64,000 nt of DNA from Candidatus Effluviviaceae Genus I sp. (lineage in GTDB: Bacteria; Joyebacterota; Joyebacteria; Joyebacterales; Joyebacteraceae), in the NCBI GenBank assembly GCA_016867725.1, contig VGIX01000001.1, forward strand, positions 110,608 to 174,607, in the 5' to 3' direction. Shown one piece after another: positions 37,427 to 45,780 of the stretch. The notes beneath the pieces are model-generated. The model searched no databases. It saw nothing but the letters and a program-made list of their open reading frames with translations, and had not been told where the DNA came from. The first letter of the stretch is position 1, and the number at the start of each line of letters is the position of its first letter. The translations under genes and the position numbers were made by a program.

Positions 37427-38242
37427 TCACTCCATCCCTAGAGGCGCGTCGGCGGTCCGCCGTGCGGCCGCGACCTCGATGGGGCCGACCGCGTCCGACG
37501 GCGCGCCGACGTATACGCTCACGTCGTCGCGCCCGGCGCGCGCCAGCGCCTCCGCGGCCGCCCCGAGCGCCAGGTCGGGCGTGTTGTTCCTGCGCGAGAG
37601 GTGCGCGAGCACGAGCGCGGAGAGCGGGCCGCCGGCCATCCGCTCGATCTCGCGCGACGCGGCGCCGTTCGACAGGTGCCCGGTGTCGGCGAGGATGCGC
37701 TGCTTCAGATGCCAGGGATACGGCCCGTCGAGCAGCATCCGCTCGTCGTGGTTGAACTCGAGCACGGCGCAGTCCGCGACCATGAGGTGCTCGCGGACCT
37801 CGTCCCCGACCGTTCCCAGGTCCGTCGCGACCGTCACGCGGCACGCGCCGTCGGAGACGGTGAACCCGACGGGCTCGGCGGCGTCGTGGCTCACGCCGAA
37901 GGCCGTGACCGAGAGGTCGCCGACGTCGAACGCGGCGCCCGGCGACACGGGCACTGCGCGGCACCCGCCGGTCATGAAGCGACCGATCTCGTCCAGCGTG
38001 CCTGGCGTGGCGTAGACGGGAATGTCCCCGTGCGCCCCGAAGGCCGGAAGCCCGCTCACGTGGTCGGAGTGACCGTGCGTGACGAGGACCCCGCTGACGG
38101 CGCGCGGCTCGGCGCCCGCGGCACGGACGGCCCGGGTCAGCCGGCGCGCCGAGATCCCGGCGTCCACGAGGACGCGCGTGGAGCCCGAGTGCACGAGAAG
38201 CGAATTGCCGGAACTGCCGCTCGCCAGGAGCGTGATGCGCAT
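37427..38242 (-). CDS. MBL-fold metal-dependent hydrolase, YycJ/WalJ type
   Basis: A 271-residue metallo-beta-lactamase-fold protein. LASGSSGNSLLVHSG at the N terminus and THGHSDHVSGLPAFGA (HxHxDH) are typical of the YycJ/WalJ group of predicted exonucleases. DLGTVGDEVREHL and FNHDERMLLDGPYPWHLKQRILADTGHLSN carry further metal ligands, with LAHLSRRNNTPDLA near the end. WalJ proteins are thought to act in DNA repair or cell-wall co-ordination; the substrate is not known. Encoded between a small helical protein and the UDP-sugar dehydrogenase. Confidence 0.87.
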   Translation of the reverse strand: MRITLLASGSSGNSLLVHSGSTRVLVDAGISARRLTRAVRAAGAEPRAVSGVLVTHGHSDHVSGLPAFGAHGDIPVYATPGTLDEIGRFMTGGCRAVPVSPGAAFDVGDLSVTAFGVSHDAAEPVGFTVSDGACRVTVATDLGTVGDEVREHLMVADCAVLEFNHDERMLLDGPYPWHLKQRILADTGHLSNGAASREIERMAGGPLSALVLAHLSRRNNTPDLALGAAAEALARAGRDDVSVYVGAPSDAVGPIEVAAARRTADAPLGME

Positions 38243-38288
38243 CTGCGTCCCCGCGTGAGGTCCGCGGAATCCCGCGTGTCGGGGGGCG

Positions 38289-38576
38289 TCACCGCCCATC
38301 GCGCCCCCTGCCCCGTCCGTCGATGTACTGCGAGATGAGGCGCTCGAACCTGGCCTTGTAGATGACGTCGAAGCGGTCCATGAGATCGGGAATGAGCTCC
38401 TGGGCCTGCCGCCGCACGCGCTGCGCGAGGACGGTCGCCTCCTGCCGGTCGAGACGGCCGCCCCTGATCTCCTCGCACGCGCTGTCCACAAGCTCGCGAA
38501 GTTGCGCAAGCTTGCCTTCCTCGTTCGCAAGGAGCTTCTCGATCTCGCCGTCGTCGACGTCGTGGTCAAAGGCCAT
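38289..38576 (-). CDS. Small helical protein of unknown function
   Basis: A 95-residue acidic-then-basic protein predicted to be almost wholly alpha-helical (EIEKLLANEEGKLAQLRELVD, then RQEATVLAQRVRRQAQELIPDLMDRFDVIYKARFERLI), ending in a Gly/Arg tail. No family recognised. It has its own promoter at 38630-38659 and lies 46 bases upstream of the MBL-fold gene, so it probably starts the polysaccharide-locus transcript. GGAG is 11 bases before the ATG. Confidence 0.65.
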   Translation of the reverse strand: MAFDHDVDDGEIEKLLANEEGKLAQLRELVDSACEEIRGGRLDRQEATVLAQRVRRQAQELIPDLMDRFDVIYKARFERLISQYIDGRGRGRDGR

Positions 38577-38629
38577 GTGGGGCACGCTCCGGGCTCCGTG
38601 TCGTCCGCGATGGGGTTCCGAATTCTGCG

Positions 38630-38659
38630 ATTGTAGGACGGCGCCGTGCGCAGCGTCAA
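38630..38659 (-). promoter_or_regulatory. Promoter reading left into the polysaccharide locus
   Basis: Minus-strand TTGACG (38659-38654), 18-base spacer, TACAAT (38635-38630, five of six). It drives the small helical protein and probably the run to the glycosyltransferases. It is nearly back to back with the plus-strand promoter at 38665-38694. Confidence 0.6.
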
Positions 38660-38664
38660 GCGGC

Positions 38665-38694
38665 TTGACAGCCGTCCCGGCCGGGTCGTAGCCT
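38665..38694 (+). promoter_or_regulatory. Promoter reading right into the membrane-TPR gene pair
   Basis: TTGACA (38665-38670), 18-base spacer, TAGCCT (38689-38694). Good -35 but weak -10. About 60 bases before the GTG at 38759. Confidence 0.5.
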
Positions 38695-38758
38695 CAAACG
38701 CAGCGGGGCAGGGTGCCACCTCGGCGACCGCGCGCCCCTTGAGAACGAGGAGGCCGGC

Positions 38759-38947
38759 GTGAGATTCGCGTCGTTCGTGCTTGCCGCCGCGGCAGCGGTG
38801 GCGCTTGCGCTCTCGGTCGTTGTCAAGCTGGCTGGAGGCAGGTTCGTCCTGGGCATCGCGCCGACGACGCTCTGGAGGCTCTCGCTCTCCCTGCTGGCGT
38901 TCGCCATCTACGCGGTGCTGTACAGCCAATCGCGCCGGGCGGCCTGA
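38759..38947 (+). CDS. Small two-helix membrane protein
   Basis: A 62-residue protein with two hydrophobic helices (about 4-22 and 38-56) separated by a short Gly-rich loop, ending in SQSRRAA. No family recognised. The start GTG follows GAGGAGG at good spacing. It lies 20 bases before a large membrane-TPR gene on the same transcript, so a shared membrane role is possible but unproven. Confidence 0.7.
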   Translation: MRFASFVLAAAAAVALALSVVVKLAGGRFVLGIAPTTLWRLSLSLLAFAIYAVLYSQSRRAA

Positions 38948-38966
38948 GCGGCGCAAGGGAGCGACG

Positions 38967-41219
38967 ATGCGTGGACTCATGGCCCGCGTGCTGGCCGTGA
39001 CGGAGCGATTCGAAGACGCGCGCGTGAGCCTGGGAGCGTGGCTGCTCGGGCTCGTGTCGATCGTCGCGGTCCGGCACTTCCTCGAGCAGCTCGCGGGCGG
39101 CCGGAAGATCCTCTACTTCCTCGCCTACTTCCTGCACTACCCGCTGGCCTACGTCGCGCCGCTCCTTGGGCTCACGATCGTGCTCGCGGCGTTCGCGCGA
39201 GAGAGGGCCGACCGGGTCATCAGGCTCATGCTCTTCGCGTGGCTCCTCACGCTCCTGCCGCCGCTCCTCGACATGCTCGTCTCGCGCGGCGCGCCGGCGC
39301 CGGAGATCATCGGCTATCTCATCCCGAGGACGGGCACGCTGGGCCAGGCGTTCCTGAACCTCTGGAACCCGTTGTACAAGGGCTTCCAGGGCCCGACCGC
39401 CGGCATCCGGATCGAGGCGGCCATCGGATGCGTCCTGGCCGCCTGCTACGTCCACCTGAAGACGAGGAGCGCGCTCAGGGCCGCCGCGGCGTTCGTCGCG
39501 ATCTACGTCACGATGTTCTTCTTCTTCGCGCTGCCGGCGCTCGTCCTGGCCGTCGTTCGGATCTTCGGGGCGGACGTCGACGGCGTGCAGCGGCTCTTCT
39601 TCACGTCCGGGGCCGTGCACCGCGCCTACGCGGGGGCTCAGCCGTACGCGCTCTCGGACCTCTCGAGCGCGCTCGTGGACCTCTTCGTGACCGTCCCGCT
39701 CCTCGCCGTCTGGTGCCGGATGGCGGCTCCTGAGAGGTTCAGGTCGGTGGCGCGCCTGTTCGACCCCTTCGCCGCGGCCGTCCACGCGGCGCTCGCCGCG
39801 CTGGGCATCGCGCTTGCCCGGGGCGTCGTCGTGAGAGCGTTCGGGACGCCGGCCGTCACGCACCCGTTCGACCCGCTCGCGCTCGCAGGCATCGTCGTCG
39901 CCGCGGCGCTCATGCAGCCCGCGGCCGCCGCGATGGCGGCCGCCCACGCCGACGGCGACCGCCCCGCGGGTCAGCGCGAGGCGACCGCGGCCGACGGCGC
40001 CATCCTCTTCACCCTCGCCGCGCTCTTCGCGCTGAGCGTGAGCTACGTCGCCCTCACGTACGTGCTCGGGGTCGGCGCCGCGTGCGCCCTGCGCCACGCG
40101 CGGCCGTTCCGCCTGAGCCGCATCGTGCCGGCGTCCGCTCTCCTTGCGGGCGGGCTCGCCGTCTTCCTCGTCCAGCTCGGCTACGCGTCGTACGCCGGGG
40201 CGTCCGCCACGCTGTGGATGCCCCGAAGCGTCGTCGCCGCGGTGTTCGCCGCGGGCGCGCTCGCCGCGGCCGCCGCGGCCCTCCTGGGCCGCCGCCGCGC
40301 GGTGCCCGCAGGGCTCCGCGCGGCCGCCGTCGTCGGCGTGGCGGCCGCGGCCGTGTGGGCCTCGGGCGACCATCCCCGCCTCCGCGACGAGCTGCGGGGC
40401 ACCGACTTCCCGAGGGTGGTGGCGGCGCGGAGGAGCGCCCCGGAGGCCGGATCGCCGGCCACCGCCGCGATGAGCGAGGGGCTTTCCCTCATGCAGCGCG
40501 GCGACATCGCGGGCTCGGCCGCCGCGTTCAGGCGCGCGATCGAGGCCGACCCCGAGTACGCCCCGGCCTACCTGGCGGCGGGCGGGGCGTACGTGAGGCT
40601 CGGGCGGGCCACCGAGGCGGCTCGCTCGTTCAGGAGAGCGCTCGCGCTCGATCCCGGGAACACGCGGGCGCGCATCGGCATCGCGCAGGCGCACATGCTG
40701 CACGCGAGGGCGGACAGCGCGATCGCCGTCCTCGACCGCGCCATCGAGCTGGACCCGCGCAGCGCCGAGGCCGCGTACACGCTCGCGTGCGTCTACCTCG
40801 AGACGCGCGACCTGGAGAAGGAGAGGCGCGCGCTCGAGAGGACGGTCGCCGCGGACCCCGCGCACAGCCTCGCGCAGGACCGGCTCGGCGACATCCGCAT
40901 GGGCGAGAGGAGGTACGCCGAGGCCGTTGAGGCCTACAAGGCGGCCATCCTCGGGCAGATGCCCGTGCAGCACGCGCACTCGAAGCTCGCGCGCGCCTAC
41001 CACGCGCTCGGCGAGCTCGACAGGGCCGTCGACGCGATGCGCAAGGAGATCCTCGCCTCGCCGAGGATGGCGTCGCCGCACGCGGTGCTGGCCGGGCTCC
41101 TCGCGGAGCAGGGCAACACGGACGAGGCGCGCCGCGAGTACGAGACGGCGCTCTCGCTCACGAACGACGGCGACCTCCGGGCGCTCTTCCAGAGGGAACT
41201 CGACAAGCTCCGGCGGTAG
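38967..41219 (+). CDS. Membrane protein with C-terminal TPR repeats
   Basis: A 750-residue protein. Residues 1-490 contain about ten hydrophobic helices and include a prenyltransferase-like look without its DxxxD motif. Residues about 495-745 are six to seven tetratricopeptide repeats (for example GDIAGSAAAFRRAIEADPEYAPAYLAAGG, shown only in part here, then NTRARIGIAQAHML and LEKERRALERTVAADPAH). TPR domains mediate protein assembly and could lie in either compartment. Function unknown. GGGAG precedes the ATG; a longer frame upstream to 38781 overlaps the small membrane gene and lacks a start signal. Confidence 0.8.
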   Translation: MRGLMARVLAVTERFEDARVSLGAWLLGLVSIVAVRHFLEQLAGGRKILYFLAYFLHYPLAYVAPLLGLTIVLAAFARERADRVIRLMLFAWLLTLLPPLLDMLVSRGAPAPEIIGYLIPRTGTLGQAFLNLWNPLYKGFQGPTAGIRIEAAIGCVLAACYVHLKTRSALRAAAAFVAIYVTMFFFFALPALVLAVVRIFGADVDGVQRLFFTSGAVHRAYAGAQPYALSDLSSALVDLFVTVPLLAVWCRMAAPERFRSVARLFDPFAAAVHAALAALGIALARGVVVRAFGTPAVTHPFDPLALAGIVVAAALMQPAAAAMAAAHADGDRPAGQREATAADGAILFTLAALFALSVSYVALTYVLGVGAACALRHARPFRLSRIVPASALLAGGLAVFLVQLGYASYAGASATLWMPRSVVAAVFAAGALAAAAAALLGRRRAVPAGLRAAAVVGVAAAAVWASGDHPRLRDELRGTDFPRVVAARRSAPEAGSPATAAMSEGLSLMQRGDIAGSAAAFRRAIEADPEYAPAYLAAGGAYVRLGRATEAARSFRRALALDPGNTRARIGIAQAHMLHARADSAIAVLDRAIELDPRSAEAAYTLACVYLETRDLEKERRALERTVAADPAHSLAQDRLGDIRMGERRYAEAVEAYKAAILGQMPVQHAHSKLARAYHALGELDRAVDAMRKEILASPRMASPHAVLAGLLAEQGNTDEARREYETALSLTNDGDLRALFQRELDKLRR

Positions 41220-41225
41220 AACGAA

Positions 41226-41253
41226 GCGGGGCGGCTCACGCGAGCCGCCCCGC
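41226..41253. terminator. Hairpin between convergent genes
   Basis: A perfect 12-bp stem (GCGGGGCGGCTC / GAGCCGCCCCGC) with a four-base loop lies between the stop codons of the TPR gene (plus) and the carboxypeptidase (minus). It has no U-tract in either direction, so it may act as a transcript 3' end stabiliser or a weak bidirectional terminator. Confidence 0.65.
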
Positions 41254-41281
41254 CGTCGAACGCCGATCCCCTTCGCAGACC

Positions 41282-43609
41282 CTACCTGATGAGCACGAGC
41301 TTCGCCGTGGACTCACCGTCCGCGCAGGCGACCCTGGCGAAGTACACCCCGGTCGCCACCTCAAGCCCCCGCTCGTCGCGACCGTCCCACACGGACTCGT
41401 GGGCGCCGGCCGGCCTGATCTCGCCGTCGAGCAGCGTCCGCACGAGCCGCCCGGACACGTCGTACACCGCCAGGCGGACCTGCGTCTCCATAGGCAGGAC
41501 GTAACGGACGCCGGTCCCCGCGCTGAAGGGGTTCGGATGCCCCGAGAGCGCGATCCTGCTCCGCTCCGTCCCCTCCCCCGGCACGCCGGCGGACGGCGCG
41601 TCGCGCGAGATCTGCACGTCGTCCACGTACCAGCCGTCCCGCGTGATCCAGCTGTCGGAGGTCAGGGCGAAGCGCACCTTGAACTGGCTCGTGGCGTACG
41701 CGGTGACGTCGAACGAGACCTCCGTCCACGCCGACTGCGTTCCGCTGTACGAGGCCACCTGCGTCCAGCTCGACCCGTTGTTCGCGCTCACGGAGACGCG
41801 GCAGAGGTCGTAGCCCGACTCCGTGTCGTAGCGGTGCCAGAAGGACAGGGTCGCGCTCGACGCGCCGCCCAGGTCCACGGGGCTGCCGAGCGTCATGACG
41901 ATGTTGGCGTTGTTGCCGTAGTTGCCGCTCGGGCTGTCGGTCATGCTGGACGACGGGCTGTGGAACTGGCCGGTCGTGAGCCCCCACGCGCCGGTCCACC
42001 GCGACAGGCCCGACTCGAGGTCGTCGTAGAAGACGGGACTCGGGAGCAGGAAGCTCTCCGTCACGGTCGTCCCGTAGACGACCTGGACACCCGCCCGCGT
42101 GACCGTGGAGTAGCCCGCCTTCGTCACCCGCATGTCGTGCGCGCCGACGGGGACGTGGTTGATCTCGTAGTAGCCCGTCACGGGATCCGAGACCGCGGAG
42201 TATCCCCCGATGTCCGTGACCGTCACGGACGCCGAGAGAGGGTTCATGGTCTGATCGAACACGTAGCCGGCGATCGTTCCGCGGGGCGGCGGCTCGAGCG
42301 CGAAGTTGACCACGACGAACGTGTCGAGGTTCGCGACGACGTTGTACACGGTCTGGCTCTGGTACTCCGGCGCGCTCGCCGTCACCGTGTAGGTGCCCTG
42401 CTGGACCATCCTGTGGTAGTCCCCGACCGCCGGGTCGGTATACACGTCCTTCCCGATCTGCGGGATGCTGATCGTGGCGTAGAGCGGCTCGCCCGTCCCG
42501 GCGTCGGTCACGATGCCCCTGATGCCCTTGCCCGATTTCCGCGCCTGGTACAGCATCGCCGGGATGTTCGCGTTCACGATGCCGTCGATGTTCGAGGCCG
42601 GCGGGTTCTTCGAGGTCGAGACCTCGATGGTCGTCGCGATCTCGCCGCGCTGGTCGTAGCACCAGTCCTGGCAGGTGCCCTTGGCGACGTACCAGTCGGC
42701 CCCGTTCGTCACCGGGAGCCCGCTCCGCGACCCGTACCCGTTCGACAGCGTGATGATCATCGGCTCGTCGGGGGTCGGGTCGTACGAGTAGTCCCAGAGG
42801 TAGTTGACGTACACGGCGCCCGAGTGGAACTGGAGCGACGTCACGGGGTTCATGCCGACGCAGAAGTCCCTCAGGGCCTGCGTCTCCGGGGCGGAGAACG
42901 CCGAGCCGGCGTTGCTCCCGTCCGGGCAGAGGTAGTTGCGGTTCAGGTCTGTGCCTTGCGCGTTGTACCGCGAGCCGTTCGTGTGGCCGTCCGGGTTGAT
43001 CATCGGGATGACCCAGAACTCCCGGTTGTTCACGAGCCAGGTCACCTGCGGGTTCGTCCCGTGGTTCTCGAGCAGGTACTTCGCCGCGTAGTAGCAGGTC
43101 TCGACGGAGATGGTCTCGTCGCCGTGATGGGCCCCCACCCAGACGATCTCCGGCTCGGCCTCCTCGATCCCCGGGTTGTCCGTGATCTTGAGGGCCCAGA
43201 GCTCGCGGCCCTGCACCGATCGCCCGATCGAGATGAGCTCGGTGATGGACGGATAGGCCGCGTGCCACGCGGCGAGGTCGGCCGTGATCGCGCTGTAGTT
43301 GTGGTACACGCCGCGGTACGGGGCGCTCTGCGCGAGGAACGCGTCGCGCATGTTCTCGACCACGACGCGGGGCCGGAAGCCGTTCGCCCACAGCGCCTCG
43401 ATCTCACCGGGGACGGCGGCGATCTCGGCGACCCCGTCCCGCACGTTCATGATGTCCATCCCAAGCTCGTTGAGCCTGTGGATGTCCGCGCGCGAGTAGA
43501 CGTCCACCTCGACGACCGCGGCGTCGTCCCTCGGATACGCCGCCGCGCCGGTCGCGAACACCAGCGCGGTCATGAGCACAGCAAGGCATGTCGCGCTCCG
43601 GAGCACCAT
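41282..43609 (-). CDS. Secreted M14 zinc carboxypeptidase with sorting tail
   Basis: A 775-residue exported enzyme. Signal peptide about 1-24. M14 domain about 100-370: zinc ligands H162 and E165 in GAHHGDE, H262 in LQFHSG, substrate-binding NPDGH and DLNRN, and a catalytic glutamate in TTIEVSTSKNP. Two transthyretin-like carboxypeptidase regulatory domains follow (about 370-520), then a MAM/jellyroll-like domain (about 530-665). A C-terminal domain (about 690-775) reads GHPNPFSAGTGVRYVLP, VYDVSGRLVRTL, GVYFARV and ends KLVLIR, as in type-A T9SS or FlgD-like sorting tails. It likely degrades peptides outside the cell. GGGAGG precedes the ATG. Confidence 0.93.
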   Translation of the reverse strand: MVLRSATCLAVLMTALVFATGAAAYPRDDAAVVEVDVYSRADIHRLNELGMDIMNVRDGVAEIAAVPGEIEALWANGFRPRVVVENMRDAFLAQSAPYRGVYHNYSAITADLAAWHAAYPSITELISIGRSVQGRELWALKITDNPGIEEAEPEIVWVGAHHGDETISVETCYYAAKYLLENHGTNPQVTWLVNNREFWVIPMINPDGHTNGSRYNAQGTDLNRNYLCPDGSNAGSAFSAPETQALRDFCVGMNPVTSLQFHSGAVYVNYLWDYSYDPTPDEPMIITLSNGYGSRSGLPVTNGADWYVAKGTCQDWCYDQRGEIATTIEVSTSKNPPASNIDGIVNANIPAMLYQARKSGKGIRGIVTDAGTGEPLYATISIPQIGKDVYTDPAVGDYHRMVQQGTYTVTASAPEYQSQTVYNVVANLDTFVVVNFALEPPPRGTIAGYVFDQTMNPLSASVTVTDIGGYSAVSDPVTGYYEINHVPVGAHDMRVTKAGYSTVTRAGVQVVYGTTVTESFLLPSPVFYDDLESGLSRWTGAWGLTTGQFHSPSSSMTDSPSGNYGNNANIVMTLGSPVDLGGASSATLSFWHRYDTESGYDLCRVSVSANNGSSWTQVASYSGTQSAWTEVSFDVTAYATSQFKVRFALTSDSWITRDGWYVDDVQISRDAPSAGVPGEGTERSRIALSGHPNPFSAGTGVRYVLPMETQVRLAVYDVSGRLVRTLLDGEIRPAGAHESVWDGRDERGLEVATGVYFARVACADGESTAKLVLIR

Positions 43610-43686
43610 GGACCTCCCTCAAGGACCGGCCCCGGACGGCAGCGCCCGGAGGCACCGTGCCCCCGGGCGCCCGCCGCCGCTCTCGT

Positions 43687-45693
43687 CTACTTCAGAAGCG
43701 CCATCTTCGTCGTGCGCGTCTCGCCGGCCCCCGAGAGCCGCGCGAAGTACACGCCGGACGCCAGCGCGCGACCGCCGTCGTCCGTCCCGTCCCACGCGAT
43801 CGCGTGCGGCCCGGCGGCAAGATCACCGTCCACGAGCGTGCGCACCGCGCGGCCGTTCACGTTGTGCACGGCCAGCGTCACGCGGCCCGCGTCGGCCGGC
43901 ACGGTGAAGGCCAGCGTCGTCGTCGGGTTGAACGGGTTCGGGAAGTTCTGCCTGAGCGCGAGCGTCGTGACCGGCGGCGTCTCGGGCACGCCGGTCGGGA
44001 TCGGCCCGAACCAGTGCAGGATGCGGTTCATGAGCGTCCGCTGGTTGTTCGGGTCGGCCGCGGCCGTCTTCACGCACTCGAACGGGAACGACGTGAACAC
44101 GACGCGGTGGCCGCGGCCCGCGGCCTTCAGCGCCTTGATGCCGTTCGCGGCCGTGAAGATGCCGTCGGCGGACGCGTTGAGTTCAACGCTCTCGCTCCCC
44201 GACACCGAGAACGGCCCGCCGGTGATCCCGAGGGACATCCCGTCGGAGATCGGATCCCCAGCCACGCCCGTCATAATGAAGCCGCCCGTGTTGTTCGACC
44301 ACGAGGCGATGTGCAGGTAGTCGCTGGTGAAGGTCGTCGCCCCGGTGCGGCTGCTCAGATACCCCATGCTCGAGAGGAACAGGTTCCCGCCGCCGTCCAG
44401 GTACGCGGCCATCGCGGCTTCGTTTGCCGCGTTGATGGCCGACCCGTCGGTGTTGGCGGTCGTCCAGAAGACCGCCCAGAAGTCGTTCAGGAGGAGCTGC
44501 AGCGGTCTCCCCTTCGCGCTCGCGTCCCACACGAGCGGCGTGTACCCGTTGTCGAGGACGGCCTGCCTGAGGTGGCTCTCGTACGAGGCACCTCCGTCGT
44601 CGTCCACGATGAGGATGGACGGGAGGTCCACGAACACGCCGAACGACGCGCTGGCCGTCTTCAAAGCGTTGGTTCTACTCGTCGCCGTCAGCGTCGCGGT
44701 CCCGAGCCCCCGCACGGTGCCGATGAAGTCCGAGATCTCCACGGAGAACCGCTTCTCCTCGCCTGCCTCGAAGTGGTAGGTCTGCGCCGTGATCCAGCAC
44801 ACGTCGTCCGGATCACACGCGATCGCGAGCCACTCGTATGGGCCGACCTCAGGCGGGAAGACCGACGAGAGGCTGACCCTGATCGAGTCGGCCACGGTGC
44901 CGGTGTTCTTGATCTTCGCGAAGAACTTCCTGCTCTCGAGGTATCCCATCTCCGCGGCGTACGATTCGGGCGACATGCCCACGCCGTACGGCTCGCGCAT
45001 GCACTGCGCGTTCACGATGAGCCGCGGCGACTCGACCTTCTCGATGAACGCCGCAATCCACACGTTCGCGTGGTTCCACGACGAACTCAGGACAAGGCTA
45101 CGGTAGACGGTCACCGAGTCGCCGACGGCCGAGAGCGTCACGTTCTCCGTCGGCAGCATCTTGCGCACCGTCCATGGGTAGTCCGTCCCGATGTTCTCGT
45201 ACACGACGAACTGGGCGCGGAGCGGACCGAGAGTGTGAGGTTCGACGGCCTTGAACGTGGCCTCGATCCACGTCGTCCCGGGGTCGTCCACCACGAGGCC
45301 CTTCGTCCTCATGACGATCGGCGTCGAAGCTGCCTTTCGGGCCGCGTAAATGGGTTCGTAGGTATCGCGCACGGTCGAACCCGCTCCGATGACCTCGACC
45401 ACCGAGTCCCAGTCGACCTCGGGGATGCCGCCCACCCCGTAGTAGGTGGCGCGCGCCTGCGTCTCGGTCGTGGAGTAGGCGTCGTTCAGGTGGTAGTAGA
45501 GGACGACGAGGTTGTCCTTGCCGTAGTCGTTCTGCATTGCCTGGAGCGCCGCACGGGCGTTCGGGCAGTACCCTCACCACGTGGCCCCGAACAGCTCCGC
45601 GAGGACCGCCCGCTCCGCCGGCACGGCCGTCACCGCGCCGCCGAGCAGCAGGGCCGCTGCGAGTCCGATCATCGCCGAACGCTTCATCGTCAT
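43687..45693 (-). CDS. Candidate selenoprotein: secreted Omp28-like thioredoxin-fold protein with UGA-encoded Sec and sorting tail
   Basis: A 668-residue product if the in-frame TGA at 45576-45574 is read as selenocysteine (residue 40). ATG at 45693 follows GGGAG. Residues 1-26 are a signal peptide (GLAAALLLGGAVTAVPA). Residues 30-46 read VLAELFGATW-U-GYCPNA, the place of a thioredoxin-type CxxC, with resolving Cys43. The upstream paralogue has VLAELLTTRPCANCPNA here. An Omp28-like domain follows (NDAYSTTETQARATYYGVGGIPEVDW). The central part includes a ThuA/GATase-like segment (SILIVDDDGG, LLLNDFWAVFWTT). The end (about 585-668) is a sorting tail with NFPNPFNPTTTLAF, VNGRAVRTLVDG and KMALLK. 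Without recoding, translation would restart only at 45537 without a signal peptide. Distal gene of the TlpA operon. Confidence 0.8.
45538..45567 (-). promoter_or_regulatory. Candidate bacterial SECIS element after the UGA codon
   Basis: In the mRNA, bases +7 to +36 after the UGA fold into TGCC/GGCA (4 bp), a small internal loop, GA/TC (2 bp), an A-C mismatch, CGCC/GGCG (4 bp) and a five-base loop CGTGC at +19 to +23. The loop distance from UGA and a G among the first two loop bases fit the described bacterial SECIS rules. Folding was done by eye. Confidence 0.55.
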
Positions 45694-45780
45694 GGTCTCC
45701 CTTCCTGGCGATGCGTTGGCCTTCTCTCGGGGTTCCGGCGCCGTGTGCGTGGGGTGTCGGCATCCCCGCTCTCGTGCCTG

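Noticed and set aside
41226-41253. CRISPR-like or attachment-site reading of the perfect inverted repeat
   Set aside because: It is a single 12-bp stem between convergent genes, without repeats or integrase genes nearby.
45574-45576. Plain stop codon or pseudogene explanation for the TGA in the Omp28-like gene
   Set aside because: The rest of the frame is intact over 600 codons, codon use is normal, and the TGA replaces only the redox cysteine. A random null mutation at exactly that codon is less likely than selenocysteine, although a base-call error is still possible.
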